Of a stretch of DNA of 64,000 nucleotides, positions 16,303 through 25,300 are shown piece after piece (position 1 is the first letter of the stretch; every line of letters begins with the position of its first letter). The position numbers and the translations under genes are program-made. This DNA comes from Deltaproteobacteria bacterium. GTDB taxonomy: Bacteria; Desulfobacterota; BSN033; UBA1163. Location: positions 55,431 through 119,430 of the forward strand of contig JAGVBT010000164.1 in assembly GCA_020059605.1 (NCBI GenBank), given 5' to 3'. The notes below the pieces were generated by a model. The model made no database searches and was not told where the DNA came from. It saw only the letters and a list, made by a program, of their open reading frames with translations.

Positions 16303-16344
16303 CGAGAGAGGGGGAAAGCACCTACACAAAAGCCGGAAGAAAAT

Positions 16345-18222
16345 TTATTTTGAACCCAGCCTGCCGGCATTTTGTAATTTGTCAGCCACACTTTTCATGC
16401 CCAATTGTTCGAGTTTGCCTCTGGTCGGTCTGCCGTTAGCAGGATTCCAACCCCGGGCGACGTAGAACCTGTCTTTTAATGCCTCCCATTTAGTCCTATC
16501 CAGGGGCTCCGCCAGAGACTTGGTCCCACCAGCCAGCCTCTCAAACCAGACAGGACTCAGGTCATCTTGGGCACGTGTCCGGTTCTCCCTCATTACCGCT
16601 ACAGCACGCCGCAAGGTATATATTCGATCGCCGGCTTCCCACAACCTATCCACGGAATAGTCAACGCCAGTGACAGCGGAAAGCATGCTGGATTCAAAAA
16701 TGCGGATATCCATCGCCGGCGGATGAAAGAAGTTGGACGGCATGCTTGCATATTCGCAGATCGGCATAGAATTTTTAATGCTCTGGTGATTCTGCACCCA
16801 GGCGGTCTGGTATTCTGTTCGTTCATAGACCATCTTCTTGCCGCCGGCCATATCGCCGCCAGGCAAGCCGAAGTAAGAGGCAATTTTTGCAGAGGGCCCA
16901 AAGCTTGAAACATAGTCATGGCACGAGGAATAGGGGTCACGGCTATCCATCGCCCAGTGCAATGCCGACCCAACATTTTGGATGTGGTGGTTCATATACC
17001 CCCACGCCGGAAAAATTCCATTAAAAAACTTCTGTGCGGCGGGGCCCAGGCTCTCTGCTGCTCTAGCTGTGCCTTTGGAAAGAATGTTCTTGCCACTGGC
17101 CATGCCGTGAAGCAGTTCAGTCAGAAAATCATGATGGGCTTGTTGCCCGCCTAATTGGGGTTTGCCAGCATGATCAATCATAGGGATGGAAGTCAACCCA
17201 AGCTTTTTCTTGTCCACGATGCCGTACTGTACGGCACGCAGCCAATTCATAATCCCAAGCAGTTCATAGTTATTAATTCCCAGTTTCTGAGATAAGATAT
17301 TGCCTTCCCAGTACCCTTCCGAACTGCCGCCGCTGTGATATCCGTACCAGGCTTCAACGCACATCTGAGCCCCTTTTCCGATGCCCGGAATATCATAAAA
17401 ACCCATGCACTGATAGGGGCAACCATGGCATCCCGCTATTCGTTTGAGACGATTTGCACGCATATCTGCAGCGATGGCGCCTCCGCATAAAGGATATCTG
17501 CCCCAGGACTGCGCCCCACCCACCAGCCATTCCTTGGCATCCATCCGTTCTTGTTGGAGCTTCGTCAATGCATCCGGCCTGGCTACCTTCAACGTACCGG
17601 TACCTTTGACAACGATAGCCTTGAGGTTCTTGGAGCCCAGGACCGCACCATATCCGCCCTGTCCGGCCGCACTGGCGGTCTCGTTAAGGATGATCGCAAC
17701 ACGGCACAAATTCTCTCCTGCCGGTCCAATCGTGAGAACAGCAGCATTAGAATGCTTCTTCATTAAAGATTTCTGTGTTTCGAAAGTATCCAGGCCCCAC
17801 AGAGGTTTGGCGTCCTCAAGCTTCACAACATCATTTAAAATGGAGAGATAGACCGGTTTGTCTGATTTACCGACAATCACCAGTACATCATACCCGGCAT
17901 ACTTGATTTCGGATGCTATTTTCCCCCCGACCCCGGAATAGGCGAATGTTTCCTGCGGATAGGACTGTGGCGCTATCCCGCAAACTTCCGCCCGGTTGAA
18001 AGGTCCCGCCATTCCTGTCACCGGCCCCACAGAAATAAGAAGAGGGTTATCGGGGTCAAAAGCGTCAACCCTGGGGCAGCCCATCTCCCAGAATATCTTG
18101 GTATTCAAACCAACACCGCCCAGGTACTTCTCCGGTTCATAATCAGAGGTGGGGACGGTGTCGATTTTCTTTGTGGTCAGGTCAACCCGGAGTATCTTGC
18201 CGGTCCAGCCGTATGTGCCCAT
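16345..18222 (-). CDS. Aldehyde:ferredoxin oxidoreductase family protein (tungsten-type)
   Basis: This family oxidises aldehydes to acids, or runs in reverse, using a tungsto- or molybdo-bispterin and one [4Fe-4S] cluster. The 625-residue protein begins at ATG 18222 after AAGGAGAGGGGG with the usual MGTYGWTGKILRVDLT opening; the longer track start is rejected. The N-terminal pterin-binding part shows KYLGGVGLNTKIFW, GPVTGM and GGYGAVLGSKNLKAIVVKG. The cluster motif CHGCPYQC lies near residue 285. No signal peptide is present. It starts 2 bases after the Fe-S gene, so the two are co-translated, and that partner carries a Tat-lipoprotein leader. Confidence 0.9.
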   Translation of the reverse strand: MGTYGWTGKILRVDLTTKKIDTVPTSDYEPEKYLGGVGLNTKIFWEMGCPRVDAFDPDNPLLISVGPVTGMAGPFNRAEVCGIAPQSYPQETFAYSGVGGKIASEIKYAGYDVLVIVGKSDKPVYLSILNDVVKLEDAKPLWGLDTFETQKSLMKKHSNAAVLTIGPAGENLCRVAIILNETASAAGQGGYGAVLGSKNLKAIVVKGTGTLKVARPDALTKLQQERMDAKEWLVGGAQSWGRYPLCGGAIAADMRANRLKRIAGCHGCPYQCMGFYDIPGIGKGAQMCVEAWYGYHSGGSSEGYWEGNILSQKLGINNYELLGIMNWLRAVQYGIVDKKKLGLTSIPMIDHAGKPQLGGQQAHHDFLTELLHGMASGKNILSKGTARAAESLGPAAQKFFNGIFPAWGYMNHHIQNVGSALHWAMDSRDPYSSCHDYVSSFGPSAKIASYFGLPGGDMAGGKKMVYERTEYQTAWVQNHQSIKNSMPICEYASMPSNFFHPPAMDIRIFESSMLSAVTGVDYSVDRLWEAGDRIYTLRRAVAVMRENRTRAQDDLSPVWFERLAGGTKSLAEPLDRTKWEALKDRFYVARGWNPANGRPTRGKLEQLGMKSVADKLQNAGRLGSK

Positions 18223-18224
18223 GT

Positions 18225-18824
18225 CTACCCCCTCTCCTTTCCGGATACCTTCCGCAGGGCGTGCATCGTGCAGTATTCCACACAGATAGGTCCGTCTTTC
18301 CGTCCGCGGCACAGGTCGCATTTAAAGGAGACTTTCTTCACCGGATGCACATTGGCGCGGGGTGGAGTGAACGGACAGGCATCGGAGCATCTACCGCAGC
18401 CCACGCATTCGGCGGTATTCACATATTTCACTCCGGTCTTTTTGTCAACACACAAGGCCACATCTTTCTTTGGACAGGCAAAATAACAGTTGGCCGATTC
18501 ACACTGCTGACAGACGTGGAAGGTATAGGCGGCATTGAATGGGTCGCGCACCAGTTCATTGCGCGCCAGTGAATGTCCATACTCTTTTTCGTGATAGAAA
18601 GCACACATCAGTCCGCAGACGCCGCAACCGGCGCATCTATTTGGGTCGTGCACAATCCGTGTGGACCCAGGAACACTTTCCAGTGTCGGTTGAGTTGCTG
18701 TTTTGATGGCAGTAGGTGTACAGGCGGCCAGGCTGGATGCCGCGCCAAAAGCGAGAACTGCGCCCGCGCCGGTAACGAATTCACGCCTGGTGATCTTCTT
18801 CACTTCGGATTTCTTTTTAGCCAT
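18225..18824 (-). CDS. Tat-exported Fe-S lipoprotein with four [4Fe-4S] motifs (AOR electron-transfer partner)
   Basis: The ATG at 18824 follows AGGAGG. Residues 1-40 form a twin-arginine leader (TRREFVTGAGAVLAFGAA) with a lipobox (SSLAAC), so it is predicted to be exported folded and lipid-anchored. Four ferredoxin-type groups follow: CAGCGVCGLMC, CQQCESANC..CP, CVGCGRCSDACP and CDLC....CVEYC, in the style of DmsB/HybA electron-transfer subunits. It lies between an exported serine hydrolase and the AOR gene, with gaps of 11 and 2 bases. E. coli ydhX/ydhY next to the AOR-like ydhV is a known comparable arrangement. Confidence 0.88.
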   Translation of the reverse strand: MAKKKSEVKKITRREFVTGAGAVLAFGAASSLAACTPTAIKTATQPTLESVPGSTRIVHDPNRCAGCGVCGLMCAFYHEKEYGHSLARNELVRDPFNAAYTFHVCQQCESANCYFACPKKDVALCVDKKTGVKYVNTAECVGCGRCSDACPFTPPRANVHPVKKVSFKCDLCRGRKDGPICVEYCTMHALRKVSGKERG

Positions 18825-18835
18825 CGCCACTCCTC

Positions 18836-19975
18836 CTAATCCATATGCTGCTGCTTGCAAGATGATATGCCATATTGGGCTATCTTGCGTATTTGGTTTT
18901 CTGTCTGGCTTTCTTCCTGGAGATTGCCGGTAGTGACCAACACCATGTCCTGCTTTTCCATGACATAGATTCTCTGGCCCCTTATCCCTGCAGCGTAATA
19001 ATAGCCATCCAATGGAACCGTCCACCAGCTTTGATAGCCGTAGCCTGCATTAGGATTGAATGTTGTCTGCGTCTTAACGGATTCAGCAACAAAGTCAGCG
19101 GGGACAATCTGTTTTCCTTCCCAGAAACCCCTGTTCAATATCAGGTACCCGTATTTAGCCATATCCCGAGGCGTCATGGACAAACCGCCGCCTGCATCAT
19201 AGTTACCCTGCCGGTCCGTTCTCCAGGTAAATTTTGTAATGCCCAGTGGACCGAAGAAGTTATTCTTGGCGAATTCCAAGGTGCTCATACCCGTCTTATT
19301 CGTGACAATAGCGGAGAAAATTTGAGAACATCCTCCATTGTATGCCCAGATGGTGCCGGGTTGGGCGGCCATCGGTCTATCCAGAACAAATTGAATGACG
19401 TCATTGCTGCGGTGCGCTTGAACCATGGAGTTGCGAGGATCGGTATAGGGATAGGCCCGTTCCACCCAATCAAAGCCTGCCTTCATCGTCATAAGATTGA
19501 GCAGGGTAATGCTTTTCTTCCTCTCGTCCAGATTCTGGATGGTACGATTCGGAAAGTAATCCACCATCTTATCATGAAGGCTCTTAATTTTACCCTGTTG
19601 CACCGCTATGCCTACCAGTGAACTCATTACACTCTTTGTGCAGGAGTAGATGTTGTGGATTCCACCCTTGTTCCACGGTGCACGGAAGTATTTTTCATAG
19701 ACGATATAGCCGTGCCTTATGACGATTACAGAATTCACTTCAAGTCCGGAATCCTGCACGCAGCGGGTTATCCGATCGAGGGTGTTAATGTCCATGCCCT
19801 GTTTTTCAGGGGTGCTCACCTGCCATTCCTGGGTTGGCCAGTAGGAGCGCTTGTCCGGGGACGCAGCGGTTGTTTGCGGTGCTACCTGAGAGGGTGAGAC
19901 TTCCGTCTTTGGCGTGCACCCAACCATGACAGAAACGAGCATCAATACCGTGAGAAAGAACAACAGCTTTTTCAT
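18836..19975 (-). CDS. Serine hydrolase lipoprotein, class C beta-lactamase fold
   Basis: The 379-residue protein opens with a lipoprotein signal (MKKLLFFLTVLMLVSVMVGC), with TAAGGAG upstream of the ATG. The beta-lactamase/DD-peptidase fold shows the S-x-x-K motif in YSCTKSVMSSL and the Y-x-N motif in WAYNGGCS; a later GYGYQSWW stretch precedes a final GIRGQRIYV strand near the usual KTG/HxG position. Such proteins are penicillin-binding-like or esterase/amidase enzymes acting outside the cytoplasm. It is the first gene of a minus operon with the Fe-S lipoprotein and AOR, an uncommon partner for a redox pair. Confidence 0.85.
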   Translation of the reverse strand: MKKLLFFLTVLMLVSVMVGCTPKTEVSPSQVAPQTTAASPDKRSYWPTQEWQVSTPEKQGMDINTLDRITRCVQDSGLEVNSVIVIRHGYIVYEKYFRAPWNKGGIHNIYSCTKSVMSSLVGIAVQQGKIKSLHDKMVDYFPNRTIQNLDERKKSITLLNLMTMKAGFDWVERAYPYTDPRNSMVQAHRSNDVIQFVLDRPMAAQPGTIWAYNGGCSQIFSAIVTNKTGMSTLEFAKNNFFGPLGITKFTWRTDRQGNYDAGGGLSMTPRDMAKYGYLILNRGFWEGKQIVPADFVAESVKTQTTFNPNAGYGYQSWWTVPLDGYYYAAGIRGQRIYVMEKQDMVLVTTGNLQEESQTENQIRKIAQYGISSCKQQHMD

Positions 19976-20146
19976 GAAGTCACACTCCTTACGATTTTTA
20001 AAGTGGAGCCTCCGCCGACTGAAACCCATGCCTGCACGCCGAAGTGCGTTACGGTACGCAGGCGTGGCCCCTCCACATGCTTCGTATGGCGGAATCCTCC
20101 GAACCATACCCCACTGCGCTCGTGCGAGCTTCGTAGGGTACCATCA

Positions 20147-20187
20147 ACGCATTCATCCACGGTCCTAAAGACCGTGGATGAATGCGT
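20147..20187. repeat. Perfect 18-bp inverted repeat
   Basis: ACGCATTCATCCACGGTC and its exact complement are separated by CTAAA. There is no T-run, so an operator, a hairpin RNA or a mobile-element remnant are all possible. Confidence 0.75.
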
Positions 20188-20362
20188 AGGAGGGTAACAG
20201 AGACATAATCCTCTTCACCCGCATATCATGTGGCCTGATCTCAACTTTTAAAAAAATTTTGTTGATTGTTGTGACCCTTAATTCTTCTTTTGACCCTTAA
20301 TTCTTCTTCCTGATACCATATCGACAGATGCAAGCGGCTCCTTAAATATATGAAAATTAGGA

Positions 20363-20390
20363 TTGACATTCCGAATATTCATGATACAAT
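20363..20390 (+). promoter_or_regulatory. Sigma-70 type promoter giving a leaderless or near-leaderless mRNA
   Basis: TTGACA and TACAAT are separated by 16 bases. The -10 box ends 6 bases before the ATG at 20397, so transcription would start at or next to the start codon. No Shine-Dalgarno sequence is visible. Confidence 0.65.
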
Positions 20391-20396
20391 TTCCTC

Positions 20397-21545
20397 ATGA
20401 TACAAAGACCCTCTTGCATCGACTTGCTCTCGGCTGCAACAAGGCGCTCTCCGGTCACGACTCTCCTTGGCCCCCGTCAGTGTGGCAAGACGACTCTCGC
20501 ACGCATGTTTGCGGAAGGGAAAAAAGCTACCTATTTCGATCTCGAGTCGCAGCCGGACCTCCGGCGCCTCCAGAATCCGGAGCTAATGCTCGGCTCCCTG
20601 AATGGAATCGTTATCCTCGACGAGATCCAAATCATGCCTGAGCTGTTTAACGTTTTGCGCGTTTTGGCCGATCGTCCTAAGAACCGGACGCGCTTTCTCG
20701 TCCTGGGCAGCGCGTCGCCCGGAATTATCAAAAATGTCTCCGAGACCCTTGCAGGCCGGGTGGAGTTTATTGAACTCTCGGGATTCGATCTCCAAGAGAC
20801 CGGAGCCGATTCTTGGGAAAAACTCTGGGTACGCGGAGGATTTCCCAGATCCTTCCTCGCCCGGTCCGAAGGAGACAGTTTGGTTTGGCGCGAGGGTTTT
20901 ATCCGAACTTTCCTGGAACGTGACATCCCCCAACTGGGAGTGACGGTCCTCTCAACCGCCATGCGCCGTTTCTGGACCATGCTGGCTCATTATCATGGTC
21001 AAACCTGGAATGCCTCGGAGTTAGCCCGCTCCATGGGGTTGTCTGACAAGACCGTACGCTCCTATCTTGATATTCTCACCGGCACCTTTATGATCCGGCA
21101 GATCCAGCCGTGGCATGAAAATATCGCGAAGCGCCAGGTCAAAGCACCGAAAATTTACTTTCGTGACTCGGGTCTCCTTCATAGTTTACTCAGCCTAACC
21201 GACTTCCATAGCCTCTCGGGCCACCCACGCATGGGTGCATCCTGGGAGGGCTTCGTTCTGGAGCAGGTCCTGCGGATCCTAAAACCCCCTGAGGCATTCT
21301 TCTGGGCGACCTATCAAGGCGTGGAAATCGATCTTCTCTTTCTCCGGCGAGGACGCCGTTTCGGCATGGAATTCAAATTCAACGAGGCGCCGAAAACGAC
21401 GAGATCGATGCATGCCGCCCTGGAAACTCTATCCTTGGACCATCTCTGGGTTATCTACCCGGGTAAACACAAATATCCTGTGCATGAAAAGATAAGCGTC
21501 TGGCCACTTCGTGATATCTCAGGCTTGCCCGACCAAATCGATTGA
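20397..21545 (+). CDS. AAA-family ATPase with DUF4143 domain
   Basis: The 382-residue protein has Walker A LGPRQCGKTT, Walker B IVILDEIQ and an arginine-rich sensor region near TRFLVLGSAS in the N-terminal ATPase. A winged-helix-like middle follows (SELARSMGLSDKTVRSYL), then the C-terminal DUF4143 nuclease-like part (WEGFVLEQVL, EIDLLF and MEFKFNEAPK). The E-x-D..E-x-K spacing resembles a PD-(D/E)XK core. The family is widespread on bacterial islands; its function is not settled. It is a single gene with its own promoter, flanked by repeats. Confidence 0.85.
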   Translation: MIQRPSCIDLLSAATRRSPVTTLLGPRQCGKTTLARMFAEGKKATYFDLESQPDLRRLQNPELMLGSLNGIVILDEIQIMPELFNVLRVLADRPKNRTRFLVLGSASPGIIKNVSETLAGRVEFIELSGFDLQETGADSWEKLWVRGGFPRSFLARSEGDSLVWREGFIRTFLERDIPQLGVTVLSTAMRRFWTMLAHYHGQTWNASELARSMGLSDKTVRSYLDILTGTFMIRQIQPWHENIAKRQVKAPKIYFRDSGLLHSLLSLTDFHSLSGHPRMGASWEGFVLEQVLRILKPPEAFFWATYQGVEIDLLFLRRGRRFGMEFKFNEAPKTTRSMHAALETLSLDHLWVIYPGKHKYPVHEKISVWPLRDISGLPDQID

Positions 21546-22382
21546 TATGGCGGCATGCTCCATCAACAAGACGGTGTGAAGCCCCAGCACAGGCGGATAA
21601 AACGGGAATTAGGAAAGTTTTCTCTTTGCCCCAACAACAAAATTGACTATTACCGCTCATTTACTAATCAGTCCATAATTGTATGGACACTGAAGACTAA
21701 ATCCCTCCTACCCTCCCTTTACAAAAGGGAGGAATTACCCCTCTTTGGCAAAGAGGGGCGACCTGCCTGCGCGAAGCCGCTTCGGCGAAGGCAGGGGGGA
21801 GATTTTTAGAAGATATGTCTTTTCAATTATGGACTCCTTAGTAACTGCCCCCATTTCTCCCTTTCCCCGCTGAAGAAACCAAACGTCTCGTGTCAAGGGC
21901 TGGACCTTCATGCTTGTGTCTATCAATTCTTTTCCCTTATATCAAAAAATAGAACCGTCCCCTTTTCCTACACACGTCCCCTTCCTAACCAGCTTCTTAG
22001 GTATTTCTAATGGGTGACCCCCAATGCTCTGACCCCCAATGCTCCTTCGGCTTTATGAGCCAGAGCAGGGGGCGCCTTTGGGCTCACCCTTGCTTAGTTT
22101 GTACTGAAGTGGCAAGTCTGATTGACACAGAGTTCGGAATAAGAGAATGTTCCCATCACGATACACTCATTTGACTGTCCTCATCTCTTCTTTCTCCCGA
22201 TGAAGGAAATCAAATGTCCTTTGTCAAGGGCTGACCCCTTATCTTTTACTTCTATTGTTGAGACTCCCCATAACGTGGGGTAATTTAATCACCTTGGTGT
22301 AATGGGATCTGATCTAAACTTTTGGCAAAATATTTTTGAATCTTGAGGCCTGCCCCCGTTTTTCCTCTAAAAGATCGAGGTC
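21546..22382. other. Non-coding region built from repeats
   Basis: Copy 2 of the 340-base direct repeat (about 21570-21941, with the inverted-repeat element at 21661-21844), two further copies of the AAATGTC..GTCAAGG short repeat (21868-21905 and 22195-22235), a GAACCGTCCCC tract also found at 15050, and a short tandem GACCCCCAATGCT near 22016. No gene supported. Confidence 0.7.
21661..21844. mobile_element. MITE-like element, copy 2 (184 bp)
   Basis: It has the same 21-base terminal inverted repeats as 14684-14833. It differs mainly by an internal insertion of about 34 bases (CCTGCCTGCGCGAAGCCGCTTCGGCGAAGGCAGG-like), itself a palindrome. So one repeat family appears nested in another. Confidence 0.6.
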
Positions 22383-25300
22383 TTATTTTCCTTTGTCATG
22401 GGGCACAGTCACACTCACACTTCCTGTCGAGCTTTTGTTAAAGGCATCAGTGCATGTAATTCCAATTGTATACACACGTCCCTTTCCTGTCCCGGACCGT
22501 TCTGCCCTGAGGTTCACACTGAGATCCCCGGTGATCTGCCAATCTGGATACATGTCGCCATCGCCGAGGCCCTCTTGCGGTTCATTACTGCTTACTGAGG
22601 TAATTTTACACGTTGGCAGGGGATTGCAGTTATAGAATGCCGATGCCCCCACATTAACTGAGATCATTTTATGGTTCGGTGGCCAGAGGACAGCCGGATT
22701 AGCGAACGGGTCTCCCAGTACACATGCACAGGCATCTCCGATCCCATCGCCATCAGAATCTTTTTGCTCGGGATTAAAAACAGAGGGGCAGTTATCTGAG
22801 GCATCTCCGATCCCGTCGCCATCAGAATCCTTTTGGTCCGGGTTATAAATATATGGAGAGTTGTCCTGAGCGTTGAGAATGCCATCGTTATCAATATCAG
22901 GATCGCAGGCATCCCCGATGCCATCTTTATCTAAATCTTCCTGGTCTGGGTTATAAACACTCGGACAATTGTCCATCGAGTTAAAAATGCCGTCTCTATC
23001 GGTATCCAATGGCCCTGGGGTCGGTTTTTCCACTACATTATTGCTAATAGGCGTTATGGGAATCTCGCGCCTTCGCACCTGAGAAGGTTGCACTGAATAA
23101 TCAGTCGTTCCATCCCCATTCCAATCAATCAACATTTCGTAGTTGGGATTATTACTACTTGCGTGTACCATTGCTATGCCATTTTTAGAGATAGAAATCC
23201 CTTCATAGATAACAGTCATAGCTTCTGAAGCGGTTCGTTCATATTTGCTGAATGCAAAGTCGAAAACACCTTCGCCCGTTGCTGTTGCTTCGAGCTTAAA
23301 CAAGAGATCATCCGAAGTGACTATAATCGACTTGTTCTTGTGGTCCGGAGTATAGAGATACAGGCCTGGTATCTGTGCTTCAATCTTCCCTGCGCTGTTT
23401 GGCCCTACATGGTTTCCCGCAGAATCGTAAATATGCAAGCGTACCGGGCTATTCGTGCATGTTGAATAATTGTCTGGTAGCGGGTTCCTCGCAAAGCCCA
23501 TAGGGTCCTTCCATTTAGTAGTAGTCCCAGGACTATTGGGCCCCGAAGAACCTGTGTTTATTGCAGCTGGTCCCCAGTCAATCTCTCCCCAATGTCCCTT
23601 CCAATTGATCCACGTAGAAGTTTCGGAATCGACCTGAACCAAGTTATACGTTTCAACAGGAACACCTGGGTCTCCAGGTATAGAAGGTGGTGTGAGTTCT
23701 TTTTCAACCCATGCATGATCTGTAAAACAGTCGTCAAACCAGTTATCAATCTCTTGGTAAAAGGGATGTGCTCCTGCAGACCAATAGCTAGCATGTGAAC
23801 CACTGGCCACATAAACCACAGGATGAATGTCCTCCAACCTTTCAACTGTCTTATCATCCCATTGGAAATTCGTCCCACCATGGTGCCAGGCGTAGGTGAT
23901 GTATTTAGGATTCCTTGAAGGATAGTCTAGGATCACCTGAATCATTTCCCAGTCACCCTCATGCTTATTCTCCCAGTCATTATATGGGTAGAAGAACCAG
24001 TACTGAAGTGCCTTATAAGACTTTCCAGTCTCACGATCAGTGAATTCTCTTTCTGTGCCATAAACCGTGTTGCTATAATCCTTAAATCTTTCGGGTTCAG
24101 GAACTATGCTTCTTTGATTTATATATCCACCATCCGCACCTTCCATATCCAGGTTCGCTCCCTCTTCATTATGTTTCATTAAACTAGATAAGGCTACTGG
24201 CTTACGGTCGTAATCATAGGAACACTTTAACAACAAGCCATCCCACCAGCAATGTGGGTTCAGACTGTGAAGGTCGGATTCATCCAGTATGCTTCTTATC
24301 TCTTTGGGCTGAAAGTCACTGTTATTGGGTGGGCAATATTCATAGGGAACACAGTAAGGGGAATTGGGTGGGTAACCGGGTGGGCAGTAATAACGGATAT
24401 AACACCCATATGCACCAGAAATACGTATTATAGGGGCATACATGTCAAGGCAAGAAATACCTTTTCCGTTACTGCAATTTCCCTGACAAATATCACCTAC
24501 CCAATCACTGTCGATATCCTCTTGCTCAGGATTATGGTCGATTGGACAGTTGTCACAGGCGTCTCCGATTCCATCACCGTCATAATCCTCTTGATTAGAA
24601 TTATAATCGTATCGGCAGTTGTCGCAGACATCACCTTTTCCATCGCCGTCGCTGTCCAACTGGTCTGGATTTGAAACAGAAGGACAGTTGTCACACGCAT
24701 CGCCTACTCCATCCCCGTCGCTATCCAGTTGGTCAGGATTATAAACAGATGGGCAGTGGTCGCAGACATCGCCTACCCAATCGCCGTCGCTATCCAGCTG
24801 GTCGGGATTTGAAACATATGGACAGTTGTCGCAGACATCGCCTATCCCATCGCCATCACTATCTTGCTGGTCTGGATTTGAAATAAATGGGCAGTTGTCG
24901 CAGACATCGCCTACCCCGTCCCAGTCACTATCCAGTTGGTCGGGATTTGAAACATATGGGCAGTTGTCGCAGGCATCCTTCACCCCATCTCCGTCAGAAT
25001 CCTTTTGTAATAAAACCTCGATGTTCGGGCTAAAAAGAATCCGGTAGTAATCTTCAAGGCGGAAGGAGGCGCTCCCCCATTTTTGATCGAATGCTGCCTG
25101 GTCGAAGCGGATAATCGGATAGAAATACACGGAAGCCACGCAAACATCATCACTTAAATCAAGTGTACCGACGCTCGAGCAGTTGGCATTGGCAGAGAGA
25201 AACACCTGATACTGGTTGTTAATCGCCAGGTCAAGCGTAATGGATTGATCTAATGAAGCGGAATACGGCCCTACCCCATGCCAACCTATCTGGAATGGAT

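Larger units (their letters stand above)
15850..16344. other. Intergenic region with hairpins and repeats
   Basis: No gene supported. It holds repeat B (15950-16040), an 11-bp-stem hairpin at 16138-16162 (ACCTCCCCTTA/TAAGGGGAGGT) and the perfect 23-bp palindrome at 16254-16302. Confidence 0.65.
19976..20396. other. Structured intergenic region
   Basis: No gene supported. It contains a perfect 18-bp hairpin at 20147-20187, further partly self-complementary tracts between 19995 and 20145, and the promoter of the DUF4143 ATPase at its right end. Confidence 0.6.

Noticed and set aside
18875-19621. 248-residue plus-strand ORF
   Set aside because: Antisense shadow of the serine hydrolase gene.
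21555-21926. Small ORFs in the second repeat copy
   Set aside because: Same repeated non-coding DNA as at 14593; no ribosome binding site.
24480-25010. CRISPR-like regular repeats
   Set aside because: The 69-base units are coding (23-residue type 3 repeats) with no separate spacers.
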